DNA of 64,000 nt from NCEH01 sp002257205 (GCF_043195105.1 NZ_JBAFWO010000001.1), one strand, 5' to 3'. Shown: positions 34,051 to 43,688, numbered from the stretch's first letter. Numbers and translations are program-made. The notes: a model not told the origin generated them from the sequence alone.

Positions 34051-35577
34051 TCAGTTCAATCGGGTCTGGGTGGACGTGTCGCGGTACCAGTCGAAGCGGC
34101 GGTCGACGGTGGGGAGCATCACGCTCTTGACGTCGAAATGGTCGTTGAAGCTTTCCACCCCGAACTCGCGGCCGATGCCGCTGTCGCCGACGCCGCCCCA
34201 GGGCGAGGCCGGATCGAGGCGGTGATGGTCGTTGATCCAGACCAGGCCGGCTTTCACCTTGGCGGCGACGCGATGGGCGCGCGTCACGTCCCGCGTGCGG
34301 ATGGCCGCGGCCAGACCGAAGGGCGAATCATTGGCGAGGCGCAGCGCCTCCGCCTCGTCGCTGAACGGTGTGATGCTCGTGAAGGGGCCGAACACCTCTT
34401 CCTGGAAGATGCGCATGTCGGCGCGCACGTCCGCGAAGACGGTGGGCTGAACGAAGAAGCCGCCTTCGAGGCCAGGAAGCACGGCGGCCTCGCCGCCCGC
34501 CACATTGCGCGCGCCCTCCTGTCGTCCATAGCCGGCATAGGTGAGGACGCGATCTCGCTGCTTGGCCGAGATCACGGGGCCGAGCTGGGTCGCCGGGTCG
34601 AAGGGATCGCCCATGCGGATGGCGCGCGCCTTGGCGCCGAGCTTCTCCACGAATTCGTCATAGACGGAAGCCTGCACCAAATGGCGGCTGCCGCACACGC
34701 AGGTCTGGCCGGCGCCGATGAAGGCGCCGAAGGCGGCAAGGTCCACCGCTTGGTCCACGTCGAAATCCTCGAACACCATCACCGGGGTCTTGCCCCCCAG
34801 TTCAAGGGTCTGATGGGCGAAGACCTTGGCCGCGGCGCTGCCGGCGATACGCCCGGCCTCGGTCCCGCCGGTGAGCACCAGCTTGTTGATGTCGGGGTGT
34901 TCCGCGAGGAATTTGCCTGCGCCCGGGCCGTAGCCGTTGACGACATTGAACACGCCGTCCGGCAGGCCGGCCTCGGTGAAGATCTGCGCCAGCTTCAGCG
35001 TGGTGAGGGGCGTGTATTCGGAGGGCTTCACCACCGTAGTGCATCCGCTGGCGAGCACGGCGGCCAGCGATTTGCACATGATCATGAGCGGGTGGTTGAA
35101 CGGCGTGCAATTGGCGACGACCCCGATGGGCGTGCGCAGGGTATAGTTCAGATAGGCACCCTCGACCGGGATGACGTCGTCCCGGCGCGCGAGGGCAAGG
35201 CCGGCGAAATAGCGAAAGAAATCCGGCAGGCGGGAGAGCTGCGCCCGGGTCTCGTTGATGGGGCGGCCGTTGTTCAGCGTTTCGAGACGGTAGAGCAGTT
35301 CGAGATTGTCCTCGAACGCATCGGCGAGACGGTTGACCAGCCGCGCCCGCGGGCGCACGTCCATGCCGCCCCATTCCTTGCTCTCGAAGGCGGCGCGGGC
35401 GCTTTTCATGGCGCGGTCCACGTCCGCCTGCGTGGAATTGGGGATGCGGGCGATCACCATGCCGGTTGCCGGATTGCGCACGTCGATGAGCGTGCCGTCG
35501 CCCGCTTCGATTTCGCGGCCGCCCACATAATTGCCGCGCGTCTCGATCTCGAGCGTCGGCTTTTCATAAGAATTCAT
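34051..35577 (-). CDS. NAD(P)-dependent aldehyde dehydrogenase
   Basis: The 508-residue protein is a complete ALDH-superfamily enzyme. The catalytic cysteine lies in GAGQTCVCGSR and the general-base glutamate in LELGGKTPV; cofactor-binding segments NCTPFNHPLMI and VVKPSEYTP are present. It oxidises an aldehyde to the acid in the cytoplasm. It starts 12 bp after an FCD-GntR gene in the same direction, so the regulator and enzyme are cotranscribed. Its substrate is unknown; glycolaldehyde or a semialdehyde produced by the neighbouring pathways is conceivable. Confidence 0.92.
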   Translation of the reverse strand: MNSYEKPTLEIETRGNYVGGREIEAGDGTLIDVRNPATGMVIARIPNSTQADVDRAMKSARAAFESKEWGGMDVRPRARLVNRLADAFEDNLELLYRLETLNNGRPINETRAQLSRLPDFFRYFAGLALARRDDVIPVEGAYLNYTLRTPIGVVANCTPFNHPLMIMCKSLAAVLASGCTTVVKPSEYTPLTTLKLAQIFTEAGLPDGVFNVVNGYGPGAGKFLAEHPDINKLVLTGGTEAGRIAGSAAAKVFAHQTLELGGKTPVMVFEDFDVDQAVDLAAFGAFIGAGQTCVCGSRHLVQASVYDEFVEKLGAKARAIRMGDPFDPATQLGPVISAKQRDRVLTYAGYGRQEGARNVAGGEAAVLPGLEGGFFVQPTVFADVRADMRIFQEEVFGPFTSITPFSDEAEALRLANDSPFGLAAAIRTRDVTRAHRVAAKVKAGLVWINDHHRLDPASPWGGVGDSGIGREFGVESFNDHFDVKSVMLPTVDRRFDWYRDTSTQTRLN

Positions 35578-35589
35578 CGGAAGGCTCCT

Positions 35590-36222
35590 TCAAAGTCTGA
35601 CAGCGCTGCGGCTGAGTGCGGACAGCACGCGCTTCTCGGCGCTGGCGACGTGGGTCTTGATGAGGCGGCGGGCGGTGCGGACATCGCGCCGTTGGATGGC
35701 GTCGATGATCGCGATGTGCTCGGCCACGAGCTGCCTCGGATCCCGCCCCTTGATCGCGCCGATGGACACGCGCACGAGGCGGTCCGCCTGCTCGATGAGA
35801 TCGCAGGCGGTGGTCGACATGCGCGCATTGCCCGAGGCGCGTGCAAGCGCGCAATGGAAGGCACGATTGTATTCGATGAACGGCTGTTCGGGGTCGAAGG
35901 CGCGGAACGCGTCGAGGGCCTGGAGCACATCGTCGGGCGCGTTCTCGATCGCCTCCGCCGCGCAGGCGGGTTCGAGGGCGAGGCGGAAGCGAAACAGGTC
36001 TCGAGCGTCGCTCACGGATATGGGATTGACCTGATATCCCTGGCGCGGATTGACGATGATGAGCCGCTCGCGCTCCAGCCGCAGAAGCGCTTCCCGCACC
36101 GGCTGGCGGCTCACCTCATAGCGCGAGGCCAGCTCCTGTTCCCGCACTTCCTCGCCCGGCATCAGCCGGCAGGTGAGGATTTCGTCGCGGATGGTCTCGT
36201 AGAGATTGTCGCGTAGGAGCAT
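35590..36222 (-). CDS. GntR-family regulator, FCD subfamily
   Basis: The 210-residue protein has a winged HTH (about 10-70, ELASRYEVSRQPVREALLRL) and an FCD domain with the metal-site residues expected in YNRAFHCALARASGN. It is the first gene of an operon with aldehyde dehydrogenase and the MFS carrier, and is divergent from an alpha/beta-hydrolase-fold gene. Palindromic sequences immediately upstream probably form its own operator. Confidence 0.9.
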   Translation of the reverse strand: MLLRDNLYETIRDEILTCRLMPGEEVREQELASRYEVSRQPVREALLRLERERLIIVNPRQGYQVNPISVSDARDLFRFRLALEPACAAEAIENAPDDVLQALDAFRAFDPEQPFIEYNRAFHCALARASGNARMSTTACDLIEQADRLVRVSIGAIKGRDPRQLVAEHIAIIDAIQRRDVRTARRLIKTHVASAEKRVLSALSRSAVRL

Positions 36223-36239
36223 TTTTTGATCGACCTTTT

Positions 36240-36264
36240 ATCCATGGATTCCATATCGTGATAT
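36240..36264. promoter_or_regulatory. Candidate GntR operator
   Basis: Two adjacent dyads, ATCCATGGAT (36240-36249, perfect) and ATATC-GT-GATAT (36253-36264), lie in an AT-rich stretch 18 to 42 bases upstream of the GntR start codon, in the divergent region shared with the hydrolase-fold gene. Confidence 0.45.
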
Positions 36265-36353
36265 TTCACGCAATCAGAATCTTTGACCTTTGAGCAGGAT
36301 TGCCGCACATATTGGTGACGCATATAACGGTTTTGAATGCGGGGAGAGGAAGT

Positions 36354-37160
36354 ATGAATTTGGCGCTTTCGGATGGGCGGGTGAACGCATCGGTGACGGG
36401 CACCGGGCGCACGCTGGTGCTGTTTCATTCGCTCCTGGCGGATGGTGCGAGCTTCGACCGGATCGTGCCAAAGCTGGCGACCCGCTTTCGCGTGCTGGTG
36501 CCGGAACTGCCCGGCTTCGGCGGTTCTGCGGCCGTGGGCGGCGGCCTTCCGGCGGTGGCGGACCGCATGGCGGACGCGCTGCGCGATCTCGACGACCCGG
36601 ACGGCCCCATCGTGCTCGGCAATGGCTATGGGGGTTTCGTCGCCCTGCAGATGGCCGTGCGCCACCCACGCCTCGCGAGCCGGCTGATCCTCGCCGGGTG
36701 CGGGGCGCGTTTCTCCGAGCCTGGGCGCGAGGCGTTCCGCGCCATGGCCCGCGCGGCAGCCGCGAACGGCCTCTCCGCGATCGTCGACGTCGCCATGCGC
36801 CGGCTGTTCGCGCCCGAGTTCCAGGCGGCCAATCCCGGCCTCATGGCGGAGCGTCGGGCGGCATTCCTGCGCACCGATCCGCAGGTCTTCCAAGACGCCT
36901 GCCAGGCGCTCGCCGCGCTGGACCTCACCGCCGAACTGGCGCTACTCGAAACACCCACGCTCGCGCTGGTGGGCGAGCATGACGAGGCGACGCCGCCCCC
37001 GATGTCGGTCGAGCTGGCCGGGATCCTGCCGAACGTCCGGCTCAGGGTGCTGCCCAATTGCGCGCACGTGCCGCAATTGCAGAGCCCGGACCTGTTCCTC
37101 GATGCGATGTCCGACTTCCTGGCGGATGCCGCGCCCGCCCTTGCCGGCCAGCGGGCCTAA
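36354..37160 (+). CDS. Alpha/beta-hydrolase-fold protein lacking the nucleophilic serine
   Basis: The ATG at 36354 has a GGGGAGAGGA ribosome binding site and gives 268 residues. The fold is clear (VLFHSLLADG oxyanion strand, GEHDEATPP acid strand, NCAHVPQ histidine loop). At the nucleophile elbow, however, the expected GxSxGG reads GNGYGG: the codon is GGC (Gly), not a serine, cysteine or aspartate codon. The Asp and His of the triad remain. It therefore cannot be a standard serine hydrolase; a cofactor-free lyase/oxygenase-like or binding role is possible. It stands between the GntR operon and a convergent operon. Confidence 0.85.
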   Translation: MNLALSDGRVNASVTGTGRTLVLFHSLLADGASFDRIVPKLATRFRVLVPELPGFGGSAAVGGGLPAVADRMADALRDLDDPDGPIVLGNGYGGFVALQMAVRHPRLASRLILAGCGARFSEPGREAFRAMARAAAANGLSAIVDVAMRRLFAPEFQAANPGLMAERRAAFLRTDPQVFQDACQALAALDLTAELALLETPTLALVGEHDEATPPPMSVELAGILPNVRLRVLPNCAHVPQLQSPDLFLDAMSDFLADAAPALAGQRA

Positions 37161-37326
37161 GGCGGATCAACATTCAGAGGCGGGTGCATCGTCGAGGCGC
37201 CTGACCGCAGGTGCGCCATTGTCTTTTTCCGACCGGTCGTCACGGCCGGGCGTGTCCCGGCCATCTACGCCGGGCCGAACGCGCGGGCCTTGATAAGCCA
37301 GCGCCCGCCCGGCGCGCGCACCAGGA

Positions 37327-38124
37327 TTAAGCTTCCACCTGCTCCAGCCAGTCCGCGAGCAGCGCGGCTTCTTCGGCGGCATGGGAGAAGGGAAGGCCAT
37401 GGCCCACGCCAGGCACGACGCGCAGCCGTGCATTCGGCAGGATCTGCTGCAGTTCGGCGCCGTGCAAAGCGGGAACGAAGGGGCTTGAATCCGGCAGCAC
37501 GATCGACACCGGGAACGGCGCCGATCGCAGCGCCGCGCTGAGGTCCGACAGGGCGAGCACGCCGCCGAGCCCGAGCGCCACATGGGCTGGGGTCTTCGCC
37601 TGTTCCTTCTGGAACCACGCGAGCGCGTCAGGGTCCCCGGCACCCGGCAGGAAGCGGTTCGCCATCATGCGTTCGCTCCATCCGGACGGACCTCCGGCGG
37701 CGAACTGGTCGCGCCAATAGCCAAGCTCGCCGATGCCCTTGCCTTTGTAGGAGGCGTTGGAAATCGTAACCGAGGCGACTCGCGCGGGGCATGCGGCGGC
37801 GGCGGCCAGCACGATGGTGCCGCCCATGGATTCGCCCACCAGATGAACCCTCTCGGCGCCCGCCTGTCCGGCGACCTCCCAGAAATCCTCGATCAGCTCC
37901 GCCATCGACCAGACATGGTCTTCCGGCGGGATCACGGATCGGCCGAAGCCGCGCATGTCGAAGCGCACCATGGGGCGGCGCGCGGCGATGGTGGGCACCC
38001 ATCCTGCCCAGATGTCGTGCGTGGTGCCGATGCCGTGGTTGAACACCACCGGACTGCCGCCCCGTACCCAGGGCGGGCGAATGTCGTCGATCACATAATG
38101 CAGGCCTCGGGCGGTTTCAGGCAT
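37327..38124 (-). CDS. Alpha/beta hydrolase
   Basis: Start ATG at 38124 overlaps the CoA-ligase stop by 8 bases, giving 265 residues. The catalytic serine is in the intact elbow GESMGG; the fold also has VFNHGIGTTHDIW near the N terminus and the histidine in VPGVGHGLPFSH. It is probably an esterase or ring-cleavage C-C hydrolase of the catabolic operon, acting upstream of CoA activation by releasing a carboxylic acid. It is the last gene of the operon. Confidence 0.88.
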   Translation of the reverse strand: MPETARGLHYVIDDIRPPWVRGGSPVVFNHGIGTTHDIWAGWVPTIAARRPMVRFDMRGFGRSVIPPEDHVWSMAELIEDFWEVAGQAGAERVHLVGESMGGTIVLAAAAACPARVASVTISNASYKGKGIGELGYWRDQFAAGGPSGWSERMMANRFLPGAGDPDALAWFQKEQAKTPAHVALGLGGVLALSDLSAALRSAPFPVSIVLPDSSPFVPALHGAELQQILPNARLRVVPGVGHGLPFSHAAEEAALLADWLEQVEA

Positions 38125-39640
38125 GTTCGCGCGCCTCCAGATCGACCACGTCCCGCGTATCCTCCTGCAGGGCGCGGCGTTGAATTTTCTGGGTTTCCGT
38201 GCGCGGGATCGCATCGACGAACTGCACGTAGCGCGGCAGCATGAAATCGGCCACGCGGCCCTTCAGGAAACCGCGCACCTCGTCCGCCGCGAACGGCCGG
38301 CGGGCGACGATCACCGCCTTGATCTCCTCGCCGAAGATCGGATCCGGCACCGCCACCACCGCCGCATCCTCGATCTCCGCGTGGTGCAGCAAGGCGGTCT
38401 CGATCTCGAACGGCGAGATATTCTCGCCGCCCCGGCGGATGATCTCCTTCAACCGGCCGAGGAAATAGAGATAACCGTCCTCGTCCATCAGGCCGGAATC
38501 CCCGGTGTGGAACCAAAAATTGCGCGAGGCGTCCCATGTCGCCGTCGGGTTGCCCCAATAGCCGAGGAGCAAGGTGAACGGCGCCTTCGGCCGCACGACG
38601 ATCTCGCCGGCGGTGCCGACAGGAAGCGGATTGTCCTGCGCGTCCACCACGGCCACCTCCACGTCGGGGCGCGCCTTGCCGCACGAGCCGAACCGATAGG
38701 CGGCCGCGCTGTTGCCGGTCACCCAGCCGCCGACTTCGGTCATGCCATAGAGTTCGTGCGGCTTGATGCCGAACCGATCCTCGACGGCCCGCCAGACCTC
38801 TTGGGGACAGCCGCCGCCCACGCACCGGGTCAAAGGATGGTCGAAATCCGGCTCGGTGCGCCGCGCCATGATCATCGCGAGCACCGTGCCCACATAGGTG
38901 AACATGGTGCAGCCGAAGCGTCGCGCGTCGTCGAAGAAGGTGCTGACCGAGAATTTCGGGCGGATGACGAGCGTGCAGCCCACTTCCAGCGCCGACATGA
39001 CCGCATACATCTGCGGATTGGTGTGAAACAGCGGCAGGAACACCATGATGCGATCGCTCTCGACGATGTCAAGAAAGCGCGTCATCCACAGGCCGCTGGC
39101 CAGGAATGCCTCGTGGCAGTTCAGCACGCCCTTGGGCAGGCCGGTGGTGCCTGAGGTATAGATGATGCTCATGGGATCGGAACCGAGCCCGTCATAGGGC
39201 GCGTCGGGCGCGTGGGCGCCTGCGGCGGCGAACAGGTCCTCTTCGCCGCCGAAGACGATCAGGGTGCGGCCGTCCAGCGCCGGTTCGAGGTCCGTGCGCT
39301 TGGCCTCGAGGATGGATCGCTCCACCAGCACCGCCTTGGCCTCGCATTGCCGCACCGAATAGCGCAGGCCCTCGCCTACGAGCCCGGTGTTGAGCGAGAC
39401 CGTGACGGCGCCGATGTTCGCAAGAGCGAACCAGGCGACGAGAAACGCCGGACGATTGCCGCACAGCAGGGCGACATGATCGCCCTTCTCGATGCCGTGC
39501 CCGCGCAGGAAGGAGGATGTGCGCAGCGACAGGTCGCACAGCTCCGCCCATGTCAACGAGACCGTGTCGGACACCACGGCCGGAGCGTCGGGGCGCGTCT
39601 GTGCCTGGTGGATCAGCTTATCGGTCAGGGTGGTCATCAC
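38117..39640 (-). CDS. AMP-forming acyl-CoA ligase (ANL superfamily)
   Basis: The 507-residue protein has the AMP-binding P-loop IIYTSGTTGLPKGV, the GMTEVGGW adenine motif, FHTGDSGLMDEDGY with the hinge GRLKEIIRRGGENIS, and the C-terminal catalytic lysine region PRTETQKIQR. It converts a carboxylic acid, ATP and CoA to an acyl-CoA, AMP and pyrophosphate. Its start overlaps the upstream acyl-CoA dehydrogenase stop, and its stop overlaps the hydrolase start, indicating tight coupling. Chain or ring specificity is not evident. Confidence 0.92.
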   Translation of the reverse strand: MMTTLTDKLIHQAQTRPDAPAVVSDTVSLTWAELCDLSLRTSSFLRGHGIEKGDHVALLCGNRPAFLVAWFALANIGAVTVSLNTGLVGEGLRYSVRQCEAKAVLVERSILEAKRTDLEPALDGRTLIVFGGEEDLFAAAGAHAPDAPYDGLGSDPMSIIYTSGTTGLPKGVLNCHEAFLASGLWMTRFLDIVESDRIMVFLPLFHTNPQMYAVMSALEVGCTLVIRPKFSVSTFFDDARRFGCTMFTYVGTVLAMIMARRTEPDFDHPLTRCVGGGCPQEVWRAVEDRFGIKPHELYGMTEVGGWVTGNSAAAYRFGSCGKARPDVEVAVVDAQDNPLPVGTAGEIVVRPKAPFTLLLGYWGNPTATWDASRNFWFHTGDSGLMDEDGYLYFLGRLKEIIRRGGENISPFEIETALLHHAEIEDAAVVAVPDPIFGEEIKAVIVARRPFAADEVRGFLKGRVADFMLPRYVQFVDAIPRTETQKIQRRALQEDTRDVVDLEAREHA

Positions 39641-40821
39641 GCGGACTTCTTCAAGCTTTCCGCACCGGAGGCAGGAATCAGGAATTTGGCGATGGTGTTC
39701 TTCAGGATTTCGTTGGAGCCGCCGGCGATCTCATAGGCCTTGGCATCGCGCAGATAGCGGCCGAAGGGGGCGTTTTCCATGATGCCGTAGGCGCCGCAGA
39801 TCTGCGCCGCCGTGGCGGCCACCTGGGTTGCGACGGTGCCGGCCTTCAGCTTCGCCTCGCTGCCCCAGCGCGGCACCTGCTGCTTGCTCTCAAGGGCCTC
39901 GGTGGCGCGGTAGATCAGCAGCCGCGCCGCGTCGATCTCCGTCAGCATGTCGGCGAAATACCATTGGATGCCCTGGAAATCGAGCACGCGCTGGTCGAAG
40001 GCGATGCGGTCGCGGGCGAACTGGAGCGCGCCCTCGAACGCCGCGCGGGCAATGCCGAGGCTGATGGCGCCGGCGAGGGTGCGGGAATGGTTCAGCACGC
40101 TCGCCGCCTGGCGTACGCCCTTGCCTTCCTCGCCGATCATATGGTCCGCCGGCAGCCGCACATCGTCCAGCACCACATTCATGTGCGGCCCGTTGCGCAG
40201 CCCGAAGGTCGCGGAATTCTTCCCCTCGTAAATGGAGAGTCCTTTCGCATCGCGCGGCACGGCGAACACCGAAACGCCCTTATCGGTTTCCGCCAGGATG
40301 ACGAACAGCTCGGCGGCCGAGCCGGAGGTGATGAAGTGCTTTTCGCCCTTGATGACCCATTCGCTTCCCTCGCGCCGCGCCTTGGTGTCGAGCTTGCGGA
40401 TGTCGCTGCCGTGGCTCGCCTCCGTCAGGGCATAGGAAGAGAGCAGGCCCTGCGCGAACGCCGGCAGATAGCGCTGCTTCAGGCTCGCCTCGCCGAACTG
40501 GCGGATCATGGTCTGGGCCTGGAAGATAGTGATCAGCGAGACCCCAACCGCGGCGCTTCCCACCGCAACCTCCTCGCAGATGGCGGCGGCATGGAGATAG
40601 GTGAGCCCTTGTCCGCCGAACTCCTTCGGCAGCACGACCGTGCAGTACCCCTGGCGGGCGAGATCGCGCATGATCTCCACCGGATAGACATCGTCGCGGT
40701 CGATGGCGTCGCCTGCGGGAAGGATCATACGGGCGACGTAGGAGCGAAGGCCCTGCACATAGGCTTCGTCCACATAGGCGGGCCACAGGGCGCCGCTATC
40801 CACGGGAAGCACCTGGTTCAT
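39637..40821 (-). CDS. Acyl-CoA dehydrogenase
   Basis: The ATG at 40821 overlaps the DctM stop (ATGA), giving 394 residues. Family signatures include SYALTEASHGSD, the GFAD region RDAKAYEIAGGSNEIL and CGAYGIMENAPFGRYL. It oxidises an acyl-CoA to the enoyl-CoA, passing electrons to ETF. Together with the ligase, hydrolase and hot-dog protein it forms a beta-oxidation-like route for a compound imported by the TRAP carrier encoded in the same operon. Confidence 0.92.
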   Translation of the reverse strand: MNQVLPVDSGALWPAYVDEAYVQGLRSYVARMILPAGDAIDRDDVYPVEIMRDLARQGYCTVVLPKEFGGQGLTYLHAAAICEEVAVGSAAVGVSLITIFQAQTMIRQFGEASLKQRYLPAFAQGLLSSYALTEASHGSDIRKLDTKARREGSEWVIKGEKHFITSGSAAELFVILAETDKGVSVFAVPRDAKGLSIYEGKNSATFGLRNGPHMNVVLDDVRLPADHMIGEEGKGVRQAASVLNHSRTLAGAISLGIARAAFEGALQFARDRIAFDQRVLDFQGIQWYFADMLTEIDAARLLIYRATEALESKQQVPRWGSEAKLKAGTVATQVAATAAQICGAYGIMENAPFGRYLRDAKAYEIAGGSNEILKNTIAKFLIPASGAESLKKSA

Positions 40822-42101
40822 TTGCCGTATTCCATCGTATGGGGAAGCCAAGTCGCAAGCTCTTGCCAGTAGACCACCAGGTACATCATCGCGATCATCA
40901 AGACGACGTAAGGAATGATCGACCGCGCCATGTGCTCGAACGGGATCTTGCCGATCTGCGAGACCGTGAACAGGTTGATGCCCACGGGTGGCGTGATCTG
41001 CGCCACCTCGATGGCCAGGACCACGAAAATGCCGAAGGCGAGCGGATTGATGCCCGCCGCCTGCGCCACCGGGTACAGGATCGGGATGGTGATCAGCATC
41101 ATCGACAAGGCTTCGAGGAACATGCCGAGGATCAGGTAGAAGACCACCATCACCGTGACGATGCCGAAGAAGCTGAGGCCGGAGCCGGCGATCAGCTCCG
41201 TCAGCATCTGGGGCACGCGGGTGACCGTGAAGAAATTGGTCATCAGCGCGCCGAACCCCACCAGCATGAATATCATCACTGAGGCATGGGTGGCACTCAG
41301 GCCCGCCTGATAGAATTGCTTCCATCCGAGCGTCCGGGTGATCAGGCCGACGATCACCGTATAGGCCACGGCGAGCGCCGCGACTTCTGTGGCGGTGGCG
41401 ACGCCCGAATAGATGCCGGCGAAGATGAGGATCGGCAGAAGCAGGATCGGCCCTGCGTCGAGCGTCGCGCGCACCACTTCGCGCGCGCTGACCGGCCGCG
41501 CGTCGGGGTCCTTGGGATTGACCACGATGGCATAGATCGCCATCAGGCTGGCGAGCAGAAGGCCGGGGATCACGCCCGCGACGAACAGCGCGCCGATCGA
41601 CTGATCGGTCAGCACGCCATAGAGCAGCAACGCGATGGAGGGCGGAATGAGGATGCCGAGCGTGCCGCCGCCGGCGATCAGGCCGCCGGCGCGCGCCAGG
41701 GGATAGCCGTTGCGCGTCAGCGCCGGGATGGCCACGAGACCGATGGTGGCGGCAGTGGCGACGCTCGAGCCGGAGATCGCGGCGAAGATCGCGCAGGCGA
41801 TGATTGTCGCAACGCCGAGCCCGCCCCGGATGCCCGACACCAGAGACGCGGCAAAAGCGAACAGGCGGTCGGAAAGACCCGTCTGCTGCAGCAGCGTGCC
41901 GGCGAGGATATAGAGCGGCACCGCCAGGAGAACGAAGCTGCTGAGCGCATTGTAGGCGGTCAGCGCCGCTTCCTGGAACAGGTCGCTGCCGCCCAGCAGG
42001 TAATTGCCGGCAAGCGCGCTCACCGCCATGGCCACGAACACGGGCACGCTGGTGGCGAGCAGCGCCAGGAACAGCCCGATGATTCCGAGCGTGATCACCA
42101 T
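40818..42101 (-). CDS. dctM: TRAP transporter large permease subunit
   Basis: The 427-residue integral membrane protein has the 12-helix DctM layout, with conserved segments LAVPLYILAGTLL, SGSSVATAATIG and TPPVGINLF. It is the Na+/H+-driven channel of a tripartite ATP-independent periplasmic carrier. One base separates it from dctQ upstream. Confidence 0.95.
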   Translation of the reverse strand: MVITLGIIGLFLALLATSVPVFVAMAVSALAGNYLLGGSDLFQEAALTAYNALSSFVLLAVPLYILAGTLLQQTGLSDRLFAFAASLVSGIRGGLGVATIIACAIFAAISGSSVATAATIGLVAIPALTRNGYPLARAGGLIAGGGTLGILIPPSIALLLYGVLTDQSIGALFVAGVIPGLLLASLMAIYAIVVNPKDPDARPVSAREVVRATLDAGPILLLPILIFAGIYSGVATATEVAALAVAYTVIVGLITRTLGWKQFYQAGLSATHASVMIFMLVGFGALMTNFFTVTRVPQMLTELIAGSGLSFFGIVTVMVVFYLILGMFLEALSMMLITIPILYPVAQAAGINPLAFGIFVVLAIEVAQITPPVGINLFTVSQIGKIPFEHMARSIIPYVVLMIAMMYLVVYWQELATWLPHTMEYGK

Positions 42102-42102
42102 G

Positions 42103-42648
42103 TCAGATCACCTCGCCCGAGCCGGACTGGTCGCGGAAGGACGCGCCGAGCGCGAACACCATCAGCAGGTCCCGCAAGACCGCCAAGATCAGAAGCACGC
42201 CCCCGAGAAGCAGGAGTCCCTGGAGGAACCACATGGGGACATGAAGGATGGTGGACGTGGTGAAGTTCAGCATCCACGAGAACGAGACGAGCTGCCACGC
42301 GCCCCAGGTGAAGGCGAGCGCAAACCCAAGCGAGACCAGCAGCGCGAAGATGTCCAAGGCCTTGCGCACGGCCGGCGGGCACAGGTCCCGCACGAAGGTG
42401 ACGCGGAAATGCCCATCCACCTGCTGGGTCGCCCCAATGCCGACGAAGGCCATGGCGATCATCAGGTAGATGCTCACCTCGGAGGCCCACAGGGTCGGCA
42501 CGCCGAACGTGCGCAGGACCACATCATAGGTCACCGTGATCGCAAGCAGCCAGACGATCAGCGTGGATAGATACCCGCCGAGGTCGCCGAGGCGATCAAG
42601 GGCCCACCCCACGGCGCCAGGCGCCGCGGTTCGATTCGCTTCGGGCAT
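42103..42648 (-). CDS. dctQ: TRAP transporter small permease subunit
   Basis: The 181-residue protein has four hydrophobic helices and the typical small-subunit motif TLWASEVSIYLMI. It pairs with DctM in the inner membrane. It follows dctP by 7 bp. Confidence 0.92.
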   Translation of the reverse strand: MPEANRTAAPGAVGWALDRLGDLGGYLSTLIVWLLAITVTYDVVLRTFGVPTLWASEVSIYLMIAMAFVGIGATQQVDGHFRVTFVRDLCPPAVRKALDIFALLVSLGFALAFTWGAWQLVSFSWMLNFTTSTILHVPMWFLQGLLLLGGVLLILAVLRDLLMVFALGASFRDQSGSGEVI

Positions 42649-42655
42649 GGGACGG

Positions 42656-43654
42656 TCAGTCCTTCGGCTGCACGAGCTTGGCGATGTCGGGGCTCAGCTT
42701 CGCAATCGTCGTCTTCAGCAGCGGAGCGGTGGCCTTTTGCCATGCCGCGAAATCAGGCGTCCCGGGCTCCAGGAAGGTCACCTCCAGACCGCGGTCGCGG
42801 TAGGCCTTCGTGAGTTCGTCGATCTCCGCGATGATGGCCTTCCGGTTGGAATGGCTGGCCTCGTCGACCGCCGTGACCAGGGCCTTGCGGTCATCCGGCG
42901 GCAGCTTGTCCAGCCAGGGCTTGTTGGCGGCCCAACCCATCATCGTCGTGCCGAGGAATGACGCCGGTACCAGGACGTATTTGGAGACCTCGTACATGCG
43001 CTGGCTGTCCACGCCCTGGAAGCCGAGGATCGCGGCGTCGACCGTACCGTACTGCATGGCCGAATAGACGTCGGCGAACGGAATGGTGACGGGCGACCCG
43101 CCGAAGGCGCGCACCGCTTCCGCCTGTCCTTCGGAGAAGACGCGCACCTTCTTGCCGGCGAAGTCGGAGGGCACCTTGAGCGGCACCTTCGAAACCACGG
43201 CCGGCGGCCCGAGATCGGCGAGGCCGAGCAGAACCGAATTCTTTTCCTGGAACTTCTTCTGCAGTGCAGACATCAGTCCGTTCGGCTGATCGATCAAGGT
43301 GTCGAGCTGGGTCATGGTCAGGCCGGTCGGCGCATCCATCACCTTGGTGTCCGGCACCGTGCCGGACCAGCCGTTCACCGTGATCCAGGCGAACTTCACC
43401 TGGCCGGTGGGAATGCCGACCGGCATGTCCTTGTCCTGGCCGAGCTGGCCTCCGGGGAAATGCTGGAGCGTAATCGTGTTCGGCTGCGCTTTCTTGAGCG
43501 CCGCTTCCAAAGCCGGGACGAACTGGCGGACGCAGATGTGGTTGGCGCCACCCCATGTGGCGAGCGGCACCACGGTTTGCGCGACCGCGCCCTGCGCCGC
43601 CAGCGCCGCACCGAGGGCAATGCCGGACAGACCGATTTTGCGTAAAAAGCCCAT
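42656..43654 (-). CDS. dctP: TRAP transporter periplasmic substrate-binding protein (DctP family)
   Basis: The preferred ATG at 43654 has an AAGGAGGAA ribosome binding site and gives 332 residues with a signal peptide (MGFLRKIGLSG to GAVAQ, cleavage near residue 26). The DctP fold features FPGGQLGQDKDM and GFQGVDSQRMYEVSKYV. The ligand-pairing arginine usual for carboxylates is likely in the KVRVFSEGQAEAVRAFGG region. Ligand unknown, probably an organic acid. Confidence 0.92.
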   Translation of the reverse strand: MGFLRKIGLSGIALGAALAAQGAVAQTVVPLATWGGANHICVRQFVPALEAALKKAQPNTITLQHFPGGQLGQDKDMPVGIPTGQVKFAWITVNGWSGTVPDTKVMDAPTGLTMTQLDTLIDQPNGLMSALQKKFQEKNSVLLGLADLGPPAVVSKVPLKVPSDFAGKKVRVFSEGQAEAVRAFGGSPVTIPFADVYSAMQYGTVDAAILGFQGVDSQRMYEVSKYVLVPASFLGTTMMGWAANKPWLDKLPPDDRKALVTAVDEASHSNRKAIIAEIDELTKAYRDRGLEVTFLEPGTPDFAAWQKATAPLLKTTIAKLSPDIAKLVQPKD

Positions 43655-43688
43655 GTATTTCCTCCTTGAATTCTTCATTTGACGAAGA

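Noticed and set aside
34048..36216. 722-codon plus-strand open frame
   Set aside because: Lies opposite the aldehyde dehydrogenase and GntR genes; no motifs or ribosome binding site.
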